Shown: in pieces, positions 10,417-24,295 of the stretch
Position numbering within the stretch: position 1 is the stretch's first letter
Layout of the letters: each line of letters begins with the position of its first letter
DNA from: Inia geoffrensis
Taxonomy: Eukaryota > Chordata > Mammalia > Artiodactyla > Iniidae
Direction of reading: 5' to 3'
Assembly: GCA_036417435.1 (NCBI GenBank)
Contig: CM070910.1
Coordinates: forward strand, 79,716,784 to 79,780,783
Length of the DNA: 64,000 nt
The notes under the pieces: generated by a model
Seen by the model: only the letters and a program-made list of their open reading frames with translations
Database searches by the model: none
Told to the model about the DNA's origin: nothing
Position numbers and translations under genes: made by a program

Positions 10417-12152
10417 CAGACCAGTAGCAGCATAATGAGTGGATTTAGTTACGATGATTCTAAGTGAAATAAGTCACACAGAAAAAGAAACATCATAAGA
10501 TATCACTAATACCGGGAATGGAAACACGACTACGCATGAACTGCATTTCAAAACACAGCAGAGTCTCACATTTACAAAGGAAATTTATGCTTGCTTAAGG
10601 TCAAAGGAGAGTGGGGAGGCTGCATAAAACCAGAGATGGACATTAGGACAGATACCATTCCATAAGACAAATATATATTAGACAAGACCTACTCCTCGCT
10701 CAACCAAATCGACTCAACACCCCATATTCCATACCTAGGAATATACCTGACTGTGAAGAAACTTAAAACCCATACATTTATAGGTCTCCATAAGAAAATC
10801 ACTTGTGTACAGCAGCATACACACAGCAGTGTAAATAAGCTAAATCCCCTTATAAAAATAAATTTGAAAAAGAAAGCACAAGAACTGTGAAATAGAGAGA
10901 AATTCTTAAATAAGTCCTTGAGGGCTTGCGAGAAATCTTGGATTTACCACCTCTACATCACCAGCTGTGGGAGAGATAAGGCTGGACACTTGGGAGTGAT
11001 ACTATTGGTGAGGGAATGCAGACCCTCTGAGGTAATGGTGCATGATTCCCATTCCACGGGTCCCAAATCTCCACGTTTAAGGGAATTATCCTTCAGCTAA
11101 AATATGCACGGAAAACCCAGAATATGGTCCACGAAGTGATCAGGCAAAATTTCTAAAATTCATCGCCATTTCCCCCCCCTGTTACTCGAGTTCGCCTTTC
11201 CAGATGCGATATTAACATTCTCCCCAATTCGAGAGTCAGTGCCTTTGACCTCTTGCTTGGCACAGTTTGCAATTTCTGTGGAAGATGAGCAGGAATAAGG
11301 AGAACCAATGAGCGGCTAACTCGATGTGTTTGGACGGGCACATTGAACGATGATTTCCCTACAGGAAGAAGAATTCACCAAAGGCTCAGCGTGCCATGCC
11401 GGCACGAGATTAGGGCCTGAAGCAATTATTCAGGTTTGCGGTCAGCTCACAAGAAAGCGAGTTGAGAAAAGGAGATTTTTGGCACTGTAACTCACAATCC
11501 TGCGGAGTTCCAAATGACCCCTATCATCCAAAAATTTATTGAAGGAAGACTGTGAAGAGGACTTGAACACGACACAGAATTGCAGAAAACAGATATCAGG
11601 TTGTAGATAAGAATTGCTCTGAAATCGTAGGAAAAGAGGCAGCAGTTCGACAGTGATGCACTTGGCCAAAAAGGGCGTATGCGTTTTTTCCTGAATATAT
11701 TCAGGAAAAAACGCATACGCCCTTTTTGGCCAACCAAGCAAGCCTGCAATGGAAATCCGCACTACAAGGAAGTCTCACTTCCCACCGATCAAAAGGGCCC
11801 TCCGAAAAAAATGTATAATCCAGAGAGGCAGGACAGGCCATGGAGAACCGGCAGCCTTGTTATGCTGATGGGCGGGATGTAAATTGCCAACAGCCACTCT
11901 GGAAAAGTGGATGGTGTTTCCTGGAACAAAGAAAAAACCAAGCTAGAGACCCTAGGGCACTTCCACTTATGGTGCTATAGATTCGGAAAATTTAAATGAA
12001 AAAGACAGAGCCACACCAAAGTTTGGGGCTGCTCTGTGTACGGGAACCTTGACTATGGTACAATTTCAATAGCCCAGAAAGAGAAAAATGGATATAGAAG
12101 TTGTGGTACATCCCTACAATGGAATATCACTCAACAATGAAATCAATGGCCA
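10417..12152. repeat. Satellite unit U7 (A type, ttgtag variant)
   Basis: Shares ggttgtagataag near 11600 and ctctggaaaagtgg with U10 and U17. Private changes: gggagtgatac, aatatgcacgg, attcaggtttg, atgtataatcc and agagaccctag. The atgtataatcc change opens an extra frame from the palindrome rightwards, without coding meaning. The palindrome at 11662-11733 is perfect. Confidence 0.94.
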
Positions 12153-13888
12153 CAGACCAGTAGCAGCATAATGAGTGGATTTAGTTACGATGATTCTAAG
12201 TGAAATAAGTCACACAGAAAAAGAAACATCATAAGATATCACTAATACCGGGAATGGAAACATGACTACGCATGAACTGCATTTCAAAACACAGCAGAGT
12301 CTCACATTTACAAAGGAAATTTATGCTTTCTTAAGGTCAAAGGAGAGTGGGGAGGCTGCATAAAACCAGAGATTGACATTAGGACAGATACCATTCCATA
12401 AGCCAAATATATATTAGGCAAGACCTACTCCTCGCTCAACCAAATGGACTCAACACCCCGTATTCCATACCTAGGAATATACCTGACTGTGAAGAAACTT
12501 AAAACCCATACATTTATAGGTCCCCATAAGAAAATCACTTGTATACAGCAGCATACACACAGCAGTGTAAATAAGCTAAATCCCCTTATAAAAATAAATT
12601 TGAAAAAGAAAGCACACGAACTGTGAAATAGAGAGAAATTCTTAAATAAGTCCTTGAGGGCTTGCGAGAAATCTTGGATTTACCACCTCTACATCACCAG
12701 CTGTGGGAGAGATAAGGCTGGACACTTGGGACTGATACTATTGGTGAGGGAATGCAGACCCTCTGAGGTAATGGTGCATGATTCCCATTCCACGGGTCCC
12801 AAATCTCCACGTTTAAGGGAATTATCCTTCAGCTAAAATATGCATGGAAAACCCAGAATATGGTCCACGAAGTGATCAGGCAAAATTTCTAAAATTCATC
12901 GCCATTTTCCCCCCCTGTTACTCGAGTTCGCCTTTCCAGATGCGATATTAACATTCTCCCCACTTCGAGAGTCAGTGCCTTTGACCTCTTGCTTGGCACA
13001 GTTTGCAATTTCTGTGGAAGATGAGCAGGAATAAGGAGAACCAATGAGCGGCTAACTCGATGTGTTTGGACGGGAACATTGAACGATGATTTCCCTACAG
13101 GAAGAAGAATTCACCAAAGGCTCAGCGTGCCATGCCGGAACGAGATTAGGGCCTGAAGCAATTTTTCGGATTTGCGGTCAGCTCACAAGAAAGCGAGTTG
13201 AGAAAAGGAGATTTTTGGCACTGTAACTCACAATCCTGCGGAGTTCCAAATGACCCCTATCATCCAACAATTTATTGAAGGAAGACTGTGAAGAGGACTT
13301 GAACACGACACAGAATTGCAGAAAAGAGATATCAGGTGGTAGATAAGAATTGCTCTGAAATCGTAGGAAAAGAGGCAGCAGTTCGACAGTGATGCACTTG
13401 GCCAAAAAGGGCGTATGCGTTTTTTCCTGAATATATTCAGGAAAAAACGCATACGCCCTTTTTGGCCAACCAAGCAAGCCTGCAATGGAAATCCGCACTA
13501 CAAGGAAGTATCACTTCCCACCGATCAAAAGGGTCCTCCGAAAGAAATGTAAAATCCAGAGAGGCAGGACAGGCCATGGAGAACCGGCAGCCTTGTTATG
13601 CTGATGGGCGGGATGTAAATTGCCAACAGCCACTCTGGAGAAGTGGATGGTGTTTCCTGGAACAAAGAAAAAACCAAGCTAGAGAGCCTAGGGCACTTCC
13701 ACTTATGGTGCTATAGATTCGGAAAATTTAAATGAAAAAGACAGAGCCACACCAAAGTTTGGGGCTGCTCTGTGTACGGGAACCTTGACTATGGTACAAT
13801 TTCAATAGCCCAGAAAGAGAAAAATGGATATAGAAGTTGTGGTACATCCCTACAATGGAATATCACTCAACAATGAAATCAATGGCCA
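12153..13888. repeat. Satellite unit U8 (C type, first of the block)
   Basis: First full C-type unit: acatgactacgc, tgctttcttaagg, taggcaag, aaatggactc, ccgtattcc, ggtccccat, gtatacag, cacacgaactg, atttttcggatttg, ccaacaattt. Ends with gtatcacttcc and gggtcctccgaaagaaatg. The palindrome at 13398-13469 is perfect. Confidence 0.94.
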
Positions 13889-15620
13889 CAGACCAGTAGC
13901 AGCATAATGAGTGGATTTAGTTACGATGATTCTAAGTGAAATAAGTCACACAGAAAAAGAAACATCATAAGATATCACTAATACCGGGAATGGAAACATG
14001 ACTACGCATGAACTGCATTTCAAAACACAGCAGAGTCTCACATTTACAAAGGAAATTTATGCTTTCTTAAGGTCAAAGGAGAGTGGGGAGGCTGCATAAA
14101 ACCAGAGATTGACATTAGGACAGATACCATTCCATAAGCCAAATATATATTAGGCAAGACCTACTCCTCGCTCAACCAAATGGACTCAACACCCCGTATT
14201 CCATACCTAGGAATATACCTGACTGTGAAGAAACTTAAAACCCATACATTTATAGGTCCCCATAAGAAAATCACTTGTATACAGCAGCATACACACAGCA
14301 GTGTAAATAAGCTAAATCCCCTTATAAAAATAAATTTGAAAAAGAAAGCACAAGAACTGTGAAATAGAAATTCTTAAATAAGTCCTTGAGGGCTTGCGAG
14401 AAATCTTGGATTTACCACCTCTACATCACCAGCTGTGGGAGAGATAAGGCTGGACACTTGGGACTGATACTATTGGTGAGGGAATGCAGACCCTCTGAGG
14501 TAATGGTGCATGATTCCCATTCCACGGGTCCCAAATCTCCACGTTTAAGGGAATTATCCTTCAGCTAAAATATGCATGGAAAACCCAGAATATGGTCCAC
14601 GAAGTGATCAGGCAAAATTTCTAAAATTCATCGCCATTTTCCCCCCCTGTTACTCGAGTTCGCCTTTCCAGATGCGATATTAACATTCTCCCCACTTCGA
14701 GAGTCAGTGCCTTTGACCTCTTGCTTGGCACAGTTTGCAATTTCTGTGGAAGATGAGCAGGAATAAGGAGAACCAATGAGCGGCTAACTCGATGTGTTTG
14801 GACGGGAACATTGAACGATGATTTCCCTACAGGAAGAAGAATTCACCAAAGGCTCAGCGTGCCATGCCGGAACGAGATTAGGGCCTGAAGCAATTTTTCG
14901 GATTTGCGGTCAGCTCACAAGAAAGCGAGTTGAGAAAAGGAGATTTTTGGCACTGTAACTCACAATCCTGCGGAGTTCCAAATGACCCCTATCATCCAAC
15001 AATTTATTGAAGGAAGACTGTGAAGAGGACTTGAACACGACACAGAATTGCAGAAAAGAGATATCAGGTGGTAGATAAGAATTGCTCTGAAATCGTAGGA
15101 AAAGAGGCAGCAGTTCGACAGTGATGCACTTGGCCAAAAAGGGCGTATGCGTTTTTTCCTGAATATATTCAGGAAAAAACGCATACGCCCTTTTTGGCCA
15201 ACCAAGCAAGCCTGCAATGGAAATCCGCACTACAAGGAAGTCTCACTTCCCACCGATCAAAAGGTCCCTCCGAAAAAAATGTAAAATCCAGAGAGGCAGG
15301 ACAGGCCATGGAGAACCGGCAGCCTTGTTATGCTGATGGGCGGGATGTAAATTGCCAACAGCCACTCTGGAGAAGTGGATGGTGTTTCCTGGAACAAAGA
15401 AAAAAACAAGCTAGAGAGCCTAGGGCACTTCCACTTATGGTGCTATAGATTCGGAAAATTTAAATGAAAAAGACAGAGCCACACCAAAGTTTGGGGCTGC
15501 TCTGTGTACGGGAACCTTGACTATGGTACAATTTCAATAGCCCAGAAAGAGAAAAATGGATATAGAAGTTGTGGTACATCCCTACAATGGAATATCACTC
15601 AACAATGAAATCAATGGCCA
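13889..15620. repeat. Satellite unit U9 (C type, 4-bp deletion)
   Basis: C type, 1,732 bp. It has lost one GAGA of the gaaatagagagaaattc stretch near 14362, a deletion shared only with U14. Ends with aaggtccctcc and aaaaaacaag. The palindrome at 15130-15201 is perfect. Confidence 0.95.
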
Positions 15621-17355
15621 CAGACCAGTAGCAGCATAATGAGTGGATTTAGTTACGATGATTCTAAGTGAAATAAGTCACACAGAAAAAGAAACATCAT
15701 AAGATATCACTAATACCGGGAATGGAAACACGACTAACCATGAACTGCATTTCAAAACACAGCAGAGTCTCACATTTACAAAAGAAATTTATGCTTGCGT
15801 AAGGTCAAAGGAGAGTGGGGAGGCTGCATAAAACCAGAGATTGACATTAGGACAGATACCATTCCATAAGACAAATATATATTAGACAAGACCTACTCCT
15901 CGCTCAACCAAATCGACTCAACACCCCATATTCCATACCTAGGAATATACCTGACTGTGAAGAAACTTAAAACCCATACATTTATAGGTTTCCATAAGAA
16001 AATCACTTGTGTACAGCAGCATACACACAGCAGTGTAAATAAGCTAAATCCCCTTATAAAAATAAATTTGAAAAAGAAAGCACAAGAACTGTGAAATAGA
16101 GAGAAATTCTTAAATAAGTCCTTGAGGGCTTGCGAGGAACCTTGGATTTACCACCTCTACATCACCAGCTGTGGGAGAGATAAGGCTGGACACTTGGGAC
16201 TGATACTATTGGTGAGGGAATGCAGACCCTCTGAGGTAATGGTGCATGATTCCCATTCCACGGGTCCCAAATCTCCACGTTTAAGGGAGTTATCCTTCAG
16301 CTAAAATATGCATGGAAAACCCAGAATATGGTCCACGAAGTGATCAGGCAAAATTTCTAAAATTCATCGCCATTTCCCCCCCCTGTTACTCGAGTTCGCC
16401 TTTCCAGATGCGATATTAACATTCTCCCCAATTCGAGAGTCAGTGCCTTTGACCTCTTGCTTGGCACAGTTTGCAATTTCTGTGGAAGATGAGCAGGAAT
16501 AAGGAGAACCAATGAGCGGCTAACTCGATGTGTTTGGACGGGCACATTGAACGATGATTTCCCTACAGGAAGAAGAATTCACCAAAGGCTCAGCGTGCCA
16601 TGCCGGCACGAGATTAGGGCCTGAAGCAATTATTCGGGTTTGCGGTCAGCTCACAAGAAAGCGAGTTGAGAAAAGGAGATTTTTGGCACTGTAACTCACA
16701 ATCCTGCGGAGTTCCAAATGACCCCTATCATCCAAAAATTTATTGAAGGAAGACTGTGAAGAGGACTTGAACACGACACAGAATTGCAGAAAACAGATAT
16801 CAGGTTGTAGATAAGAATTGCTCTGAAATCGTAGGAAAAGAGGCAGCAGTTCGACAGTGATGCACTTGGCCAAAAAGGGCGTATGCGTTTTTTCCTGAAT
16901 ATATTCAGGAAAAAACGCATACGCCCTTTTTGGCCAACCAAGCAAGCCTGCAATGGAAATCCGCACTACAAGGAAGTCTCACTTCCCACCGATCAAAAGG
17001 GCCCTCCGAAAAAAATGTAAAATCCAGAGAGGCAGGACAGGCCATGGAGAACCGGCAGCCTTGTTATGCTGATGGGCGGGATGTAAATTGCCAACAGCCA
17101 CTCTGGAAAAGTGGATGGTGTTTCCTGGAACAAAGAAAAAACCAAGCTAGAGAGCCTAGGGCACTTCCACTTATGGTGCTATAGATTCGGAAAATTTAAA
17201 TGAAAAAGACAGAGCCACACCAAAGTTTGGGGCTGCTCTGTGTACGGGAACCTTGACTATGGTACAATTTCAATAGCCCAGAAAGAAAAAATGGATATAG
17301 AAGTTGTGGTACATCCCTACAATGGAATATCACTCAACAATGAAATCAATGGCCA
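15621..17355. repeat. Satellite unit U10 (A type inside the C block)
   Basis: An A-type unit between C units: gactaaccatg, cttgcgtaagg, gcgaggaacct near 16132, gccggcacg, ggttgtagataag and ctctggaaaagtgg. One G is missing near 17286 (cagaaagaaaaaatgg), giving 1,735 bp. The palindrome at 16866-16937 is perfect. U17 shares gcgaggaacct. Confidence 0.94.
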
Positions 17356-19091
17356 CAGACCAGTAGCAGCATAATGAGTGGATTTAGTTACGATGATTCT
17401 AAGTGAAATAAGTCACACAGAAAAAGAAACATCATAAGATATCACTAATACCGGGAATGGAAACATGACTACGCATGAACTGCATTTCAAAACACAGCAG
17501 AGTCTCACATTTACAAAGGAAATTTATGCTTTCTTAAGGTCAAAGGAGAGTGGGGAGGCTGCATAAAACCAGAGATTGACATTAGGACAGATACCATTCC
17601 ATAAGCCAAATATATATTAGGCAAGACCTACTCCTCGCTCAAACAAATGGACTCAACACCCCGTATTCCATACCTAGGAATATACCTGACTGTGAAGAAA
17701 CTTAAAACCCATACATTTATAGGTCCCCATAAGAAAATCACTTGTATACAGCAGCATACACACAGCAGTGTAAATAAGCTAAATCCCCTTATAAAAATAA
17801 ATTTGAAAAAGAAAACACACGAACTGTGAAATAGAGAGAAATTCTTAAATAAGTCCTTGAGGGCTTGCGAGAAATCTTGGATTTACCACCTCTACATCAC
17901 CAGCTGTGGGAGAGATAAGGCTGGACAGTTGGGACTGATACTATTGGTGAGGGAATGCAGACCCTCTGAGGTAATGGTGCATGATTCCCATTCCACGGGT
18001 CCCAAATCTCCACGTTTAAGGGAATTATCCTTCAGCTAAAATATGCATGGAAAACCCAGAATATGGTCCACGAAGTGATCAGGCAAAATTTCTAAAATTC
18101 ATCGCCATTTTCCCCCCCTGTTACTCGAGTTCGCCTTTCCAGATGCGATATTAACATTCTCCCCACTTCGAGAGTCACTGCCTTTGACCTCTTGCTTGGC
18201 ACAGTTTGCAATTTCTGTGGAAGATGAGCAGGAATAAGGAGAACCAATGAGCGGCTAACTCGATGTGTTTGGACGGGAACATTGAACGATGATTTCCCTA
18301 CAGGAAGAAGAATTCACCAAAGGCTCAGCGTGCCATGCCGGAACGAGATTAGGGCCTGAAGCAATTTTTCGGATTTGCGGTCAGCTCACAAGAAAGCGAG
18401 TTGAGAAAAGGAGATTTTTGGCACTGTAACTCACAATCCTGCGGAGTTCCAAATGACCCCTATCATCCAACAATTTATTGAAGGAAGACTGTGAAGAGGA
18501 CTTGAACACGACACAGAATTGCAGAAAAGAGATATCAGGTGGTAGATAAGAATTGCTCTGAAATCGTAGGAAAAGAGGCAGCAGTTCGACAGTGATGCAC
18601 TTGGCCAAAAAGGGCGTATGCGTTTTTTCCTGAATATATTCAGGAAAAAACGCATACTCCCTTTTTGGCCAACCAAGCAAGCCTGCAATGGAAATCCGCA
18701 CTACAAGGAAGTATCACTTCCCACCGATCAAAAGGTTCCTCCGAAAGAAATGTAAAATCCAGAGAGGCTGGACAGGCCATGGAGAACCGGCAGCCTTGTT
18801 ATGCTGATGGGCGGGATGTAAATTGCCAACAGCCACTCTGGAGAAGTGGATGGTGTTTCCTGGAACAAAGAAAAAACCAAGCTAGAGAGCCTAGGGCACT
18901 TCCACTTATGGTGCTATAGATTCGGAAAATTTAAATGAAAAAGACAGAGCCACACCAAAGTTTGGGGCTGCTCTGTGTACGGGAACCTTGACTATGGTAC
19001 AATTTCAATAGCCTAGAAAGAGAAAAATGGATATAGAAGTTGTGGTACATCCTTACAATGGAATATCACTCAACAATGAAATCAATGGCCA
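17356..19091. repeat. Satellite unit U11 (C type, actccc palindrome)
   Basis: C marks with aaaacacacgaactg, a B-like gacagttg and gtcactgcc. The palindrome at 18601-18672 has one right-arm mismatch (catactccc for catacgccc). Later gtatcacttcc, aaaggttcctccg, gaggctggac, agcctagaaag and ccttacaatgg. Confidence 0.94.
18601..18672. repeat. Palindrome with one right-arm mismatch (catactccc class)
   Basis: The right arm reads catactccc where the left arm requires catacgccc. The left arm is intact. The class is found in U11, U13, U14, U27, U29, U35, U36 and U37, across otherwise different subfamilies, which points to spread by conversion or exchange. Confidence 0.95.
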
Positions 19092-20827
19092 CAGACCAGT
19101 AGCAGCATAATGAGTGGATTTAGTTACGATGATTCTAAGTGAAATAAGTCACACAGAAAAAGAAACATCATAAGATATCACTAATACCGGGAATGGAAAC
19201 AAGACAACGCATGAACTGCATTTCAAAACACAACAGAGTCTCACATTTACAAAGGAAATTTATGCTTTCTTAAGGTCAAAGGAGAGTGGGGAGGCTGCAT
19301 AAAACCAGAGATTGACATTAGGACAGATACCATTCCATAAGCCAAATATATATTAGGCAAGACCTACTCCTCGCTCAACCAAATGGACTCAACACCCCGT
19401 ATTCCATACCTAGGAATATACCTGACTGTGAAGAAACTTAAAACCCATACATTTATAGGTCCCCATAAGAAAATCACTTGTATACAGCAGCATACACACA
19501 GCAGTGTAAATAAGCTAAATCCCCTTATAAAAATAAATTTGAAAAAGAAAGCACAAGAACTGTGAAATAGAGAGAAATTCTTAAATAAGTCCTTGAGGGC
19601 TTGCGAGAAATCTTGGATTTACCACCTCTACATCACCAGCTGTGGGAGAGATAAGGCTGGACACTTGGGACTGATACTATTGGTGAGGGAATGCAGACCC
19701 TCTGAGGTAATGGTGCATGATTCCCATTCCACGGGTCCCAAATCTCCACGTTTAAGGGAATTATCCTTCAGCTAAAATATGCATGGAAAACCCAGAATAT
19801 GGTCCACGAAGTGATCAGGCATAATTTCTAAAATTCATCGCCATTTTCCCCCCCTGTTACTCGAGTTGGCCTTTCCAGATGCGATATTAACATTCTCCCC
19901 ACTTCGAGAGTCAGTGCCTTTGACCTATTGCTTGGCACAGTTTGCAATTTCTGTGGAAGATGAGCAGGAATAAGGAGAACCAATGAGCGGCTAACTCGAT
20001 GTGTTTGGACGGGCACATTGAACGATGATTTCCCTACAGGAAGAAGAATTCACCAAAGGCTCAGCGTGCCATGCCGGAACGAGATTAGGGCCTGAAGCAA
20101 TTTTTCGGATTTGCGGTCAGCTCACAAGAAAGCGAGTTGAGAAAAGGAGATTTTTGGCACTGTAACTCACAATCCTGCGGAGTTCCAAATGACCCCTATC
20201 ATCCAACAATTTATTGAAGGAAGACTGTGAAGAGGACTTGAACACGACACAGAATTGCAGAAAAGAGATATCAGGTGGTAGATAAGAATTGCTCTGAAAT
20301 CGTAGGAAAAGAGGCAGCATTTCGACAGTGATGCACTTGGCCAAAAAGGGCGTATGCGTTTTTTCCTGAATATATTCAGGAAAAAACGCATACGCCCTTT
20401 TTGGCCAACCAAGCAAGCCTGCAATGGAAATCCGCACTACAAGGAAGTCTCACTTCCCACCGATCAAAAGGTCCCTCTGAAAAAAATGTAAAATCCAGAG
20501 AGGCAGGACAGGCCATGGAGAACCGGCAGCCTTGTTATGCTGATGGGCGGGATGTAAATTGCCAACAGCCACTCTGGAGAAGTGGATGGTGTTTCCTGGA
20601 ACAAAGAAAAAACCAAGCTAGAGAGCCTAGGGCACTTCCACTTATGGTGCTATAGATTCGGAAAATTTAAATGAAAAAGACAGAGCCACACCAAAGTTTG
20701 GGGCTGCTCTGTGTACGGGAACCTTGACTATGGTACAATTTCAATAGCCCAGAAAGAGAAAAATGGATATAGAAGTTGTGGTACATCCCTACAATGGAAT
20801 ATCACTCAACAATGAAATCAATGGCCA
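19092..20827. repeat. Satellite unit U12 (C type)
   Basis: Starts with acaagacaacgc and cacaacag, shared with U14 and U15. Private changes: ggcataatttc, gagttggcc, gacctattgc and agcatttcgac. The palindrome at 20337-20408 is perfect; then aggtccctctg. Confidence 0.94.
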
Positions 20828-22563
20828 CAGACCAGTAGCAGCATAATGAGTGGATTTAGTTACGATGATTCTAAGTGAAATAAGTCACACAGAAAAAGAA
20901 ACATCATAAGATATCACTAATACCGGGAATGGAAACACGACTAACCATGAACTGCATTTCAAAACACAGCAGAGTCTCACATTTACAAAAGAAATTTATG
21001 CTTGCGTAAGGTCAAAGGAGAGTGGGGAGGCTGCATAAAACCAGAGATTGACATTAGGACAGATACCATTCCATAAGCCAAATATATATTAGGCAAGACC
21101 TACTCCTCGCTCAACCAAATGGACTCAACACCCCGTATTCCATACCTAGGAATATACCTGACTGTGAAGAAACTTAAAACCCATACATTTATAGGTCCCC
21201 ATAAGAAAATCACTTGTATACAGCAGCATACACACAGCAGTGTAAATAAGCTAAATCCCCTTATAAAAATAAATTTGAAAAAGAAAGCACACGAACTGTG
21301 AAATAGAGAGAAATTCTTAAATAAGTCCTTGAGGGCTTGCGAGAAATCTTGGATTTACCACCTCTACATCACCAGCTGTGGGAGAGATAAGGCTGGACAC
21401 TTGGGACTGATACTATTGGTGAGGGAATGCAGACCCTCTGAGGTAATGGTGCATGATTCCCATTCCACGGGTCCCAAATCTCCACGTTTAAGGGAATTAT
21501 CCTTCAGCTAAAATATGCATGGAAAACCCAGAATATGGTCCACGAAGTGATCAGGCAAAATTTCTAAAATTCATCGCCATTTTCCCCCCCTGTTACTCGA
21601 GTTCGCCTTTCCAGATGCGATATTAACATTCTCCCCACTTCGAGAGTCAGTGCCTTTGACCTCTTGCTTGGCACAGTTTGCAATTTCTGTGGAAGATGAG
21701 CAGGAATAAGGAGAACCAATGAGCGGCTAACTCGATGTGTTTGGACGGGAACATTGAACGATGATTTCCCTACAGGAAGAAGAATTCACCAAAGGCTCAG
21801 CGTGCCATGCCGGAACGAGATTAGGGCCTGAAGCAATTTTTCGGATTTGCGGTCAGCTCACAAGAAAGCGAGTTGAGAAAAGGAGATTTTTGGCACTGTA
21901 ACTCACAATCCTGCGGAGTTCCAAATGACCCCTATCATCCAACAATTTATTGAAGGAAGACTGTGAAGAGGACTTGAACACGACACAGAATTGCAGAAAA
22001 GAGATATCAGGGGGTAGATAAGAATTGCTCTGAAATCGTAGGAAAAGAGGCAGCAGTTCGACAGTGATGCACTTGGCCAAAAAGGGCGTATGCGTTTTTT
22101 CCTGAATATATTCAGGAAAAAACGCATACTCCCTTTTTGGCCAACCAAGCAAGCCTGCAATGGAAATCCGCACTACAAGGAAGTATCACTTCCCACCGAT
22201 CAAAAGGGTCCTCCGAAAGAAATGTAAAATCCAGAGAGGCAGGACAGGCCATGGAGAACCGGCAGCCTTGTTATGCTGATGGGCGGGATGTAAATTGCCA
22301 ACAGCCACTCTGGAGAAGTGGATGGTGTTTCCTGGAACAAAGAAAAAACCAAGCTAGAGAGCCTAGGGCACTTCCACTTATGGTGCTATAGATTCGGAAA
22401 ATTTAAATGAAAAAGACAGAGCCACACCAAAGTTTCGGGCTGCTCTGTGTACGGGAACCTTGACTATGGTACAACTTCAATAGCCCAGAAAGAGAAAAAT
22501 GGATATAGAAGTTGTGGTACATCCTTACAATGGAATATCACTCAACAATGAAATCAATGGCCA
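20828..22563. repeat. Satellite unit U13 (A start, C remainder)
   Basis: Opens with gactaaccatg and cttgcgtaagg as in U10, then becomes C type from about 21075 (aagccaaat, taggcaag, aaatggactc). Has atcagggggtag near 22008, shared with U14. The palindrome at 22073-22144 has the catactccc mismatch. Ends with tttcgggctg and ccttacaatgg. Confidence 0.94.
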
Positions 22564-24295
22564 CAGACCAGTAGCAGCATAATGAGTGGATTTAGTTACG
22601 ATGATTCTAAGTGAAATAAGTCACACAGAAAAAGAAACATCATAAGATATCACTAATACCGGGAATGGAAACAAGACAACGCATGAACTGCATTTCAAAA
22701 CACAACAGAGTCTCACATTTACAAAGGAAATTTATGCTTTCTTAAGGTCAAAGGAGAGTGGGGAGGCTGCATAAAACCAGAGATTGACATTAGGACAGAT
22801 ACCATTCCATAAGCCAAATATATATTAGGCAAGACCTACTCCTCGCTCAACCAAATGGACTCAACACCCCGTATTCCATACCTAGGAATATACCTGACTG
22901 TGAAGAAACTTAAAACCCATACATTTATAGGTCCCCATAAGAAAATCACTTGTATACAGCAGCATACACACAGCAGTGTAAATAAGCTAAATCCCCTTAT
23001 AAAAATAAATTTGAAAAAGAAAGCACAAGAACTGTGAAATAGAAATTCTTAAATAAGTCCTTGAGGGCTTGCGAGAAATCTTGGATTTACCACCTCTACA
23101 TCACCAGCTGTGGGAGAGATAAGGCTGGACACTTGGGACTGATACTATTGGTGAGGGAATGCAGACCCTCTGAGGTAATGGTGCATGATTCCCATTCCAC
23201 GGGTCCCAAATCTCCACGTTTAAGGGAATTATCCTTCAGCTAAAATATGCATGGAAAACCCAGAATATGGTCCACGAAGTGATCAGGCAAAATTTCTAAA
23301 ATTCATCGCCATTTTCCCCCCCTGTTACTCGAGTTCGCCTTTCCAGATGCGATATTAACATTCTCCCCACTTCGAGAGTCAGTGCCTTTGACCTCTTGCT
23401 TGGCACAGTTTGCAATTTCTGTGGAAGATGAGCAGGAATAAGGAGAACCAATGAGCGGCTAACTCGATGTGTTTGGACGGGAACATTGAACGATGATTTC
23501 CCTACAGGAAGAAGAATTCACCAAAGGCTCAGCGTGCCATGCCGGAACGAGATTAGGGCCTGAAGCAATTTTTCGGATTTGCGGTCAGCTCACAAGAAAG
23601 CGAGTTGAGAAAAGGAGATTTTTGGCACTGTAACTCACAATCCTGCGGAGTTCCAAATGACCCCTATCATCCAACAATTTATTGAAGGAAGACTGTGAAG
23701 AGGACTTGAACACGACACAGAATTGCAGAAAAGAGATATCAGGGGGTAGATAAGAATTGCTCTGAAATCGTAGGAAAAGAGGCAGCAGTTCGACAGTGAT
23801 GCACTTGGCCAAAAAGGGCGTATGCGTTTTTTCCTGAATATATTCAGGAAAAAACGCATACTCCCTTTTTGGCCAACCAAGCAAGCCTGCAATGGAAATC
23901 CGCACTACAAGGAAGTATCAATTCCCACCGATCAAAAGGGTCCTCCAAAAGAAATGTAAAATCCAGAGAGGCAGGACAGGCCATGGAGAACCGGCAGCCT
24001 TGTTATGCTGATGGGCGGGATGTAAATTGCCAACAGCCACTCTGGAGAAGTGGATGGTGTTTCCTGGAACAAAGAAAAAACCAAGCTAGAGAGCCTAGGG
24101 CACTTCCACTTATGGTGCTATAGATTCGGAAAATTTAAATGAAAAAGACAGAGCCACACCAAAGTTTGGGGCTGCTCTGTGTACGGGAACCTTGACTATG
24201 GTACAATTTCAATAGCCCAGAAAGAGAAAAATGGATATAGAAGTTGTGGTACATCCTTACAATGGAATATCACTCAACAATGAAATCAATGGCCA
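22564..24295. repeat. Satellite unit U14 (C type, 4-bp deletion)
   Basis: 1,732 bp, with the same GAGA loss as U9 near 23041. Marks: acaagacaacgc, cacaacag, atcagggggtag, gtatcaattcc and cctccaaaag. The palindrome at 23805-23876 has the catactccc mismatch. Ends with ccttacaatgg. Confidence 0.95.
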
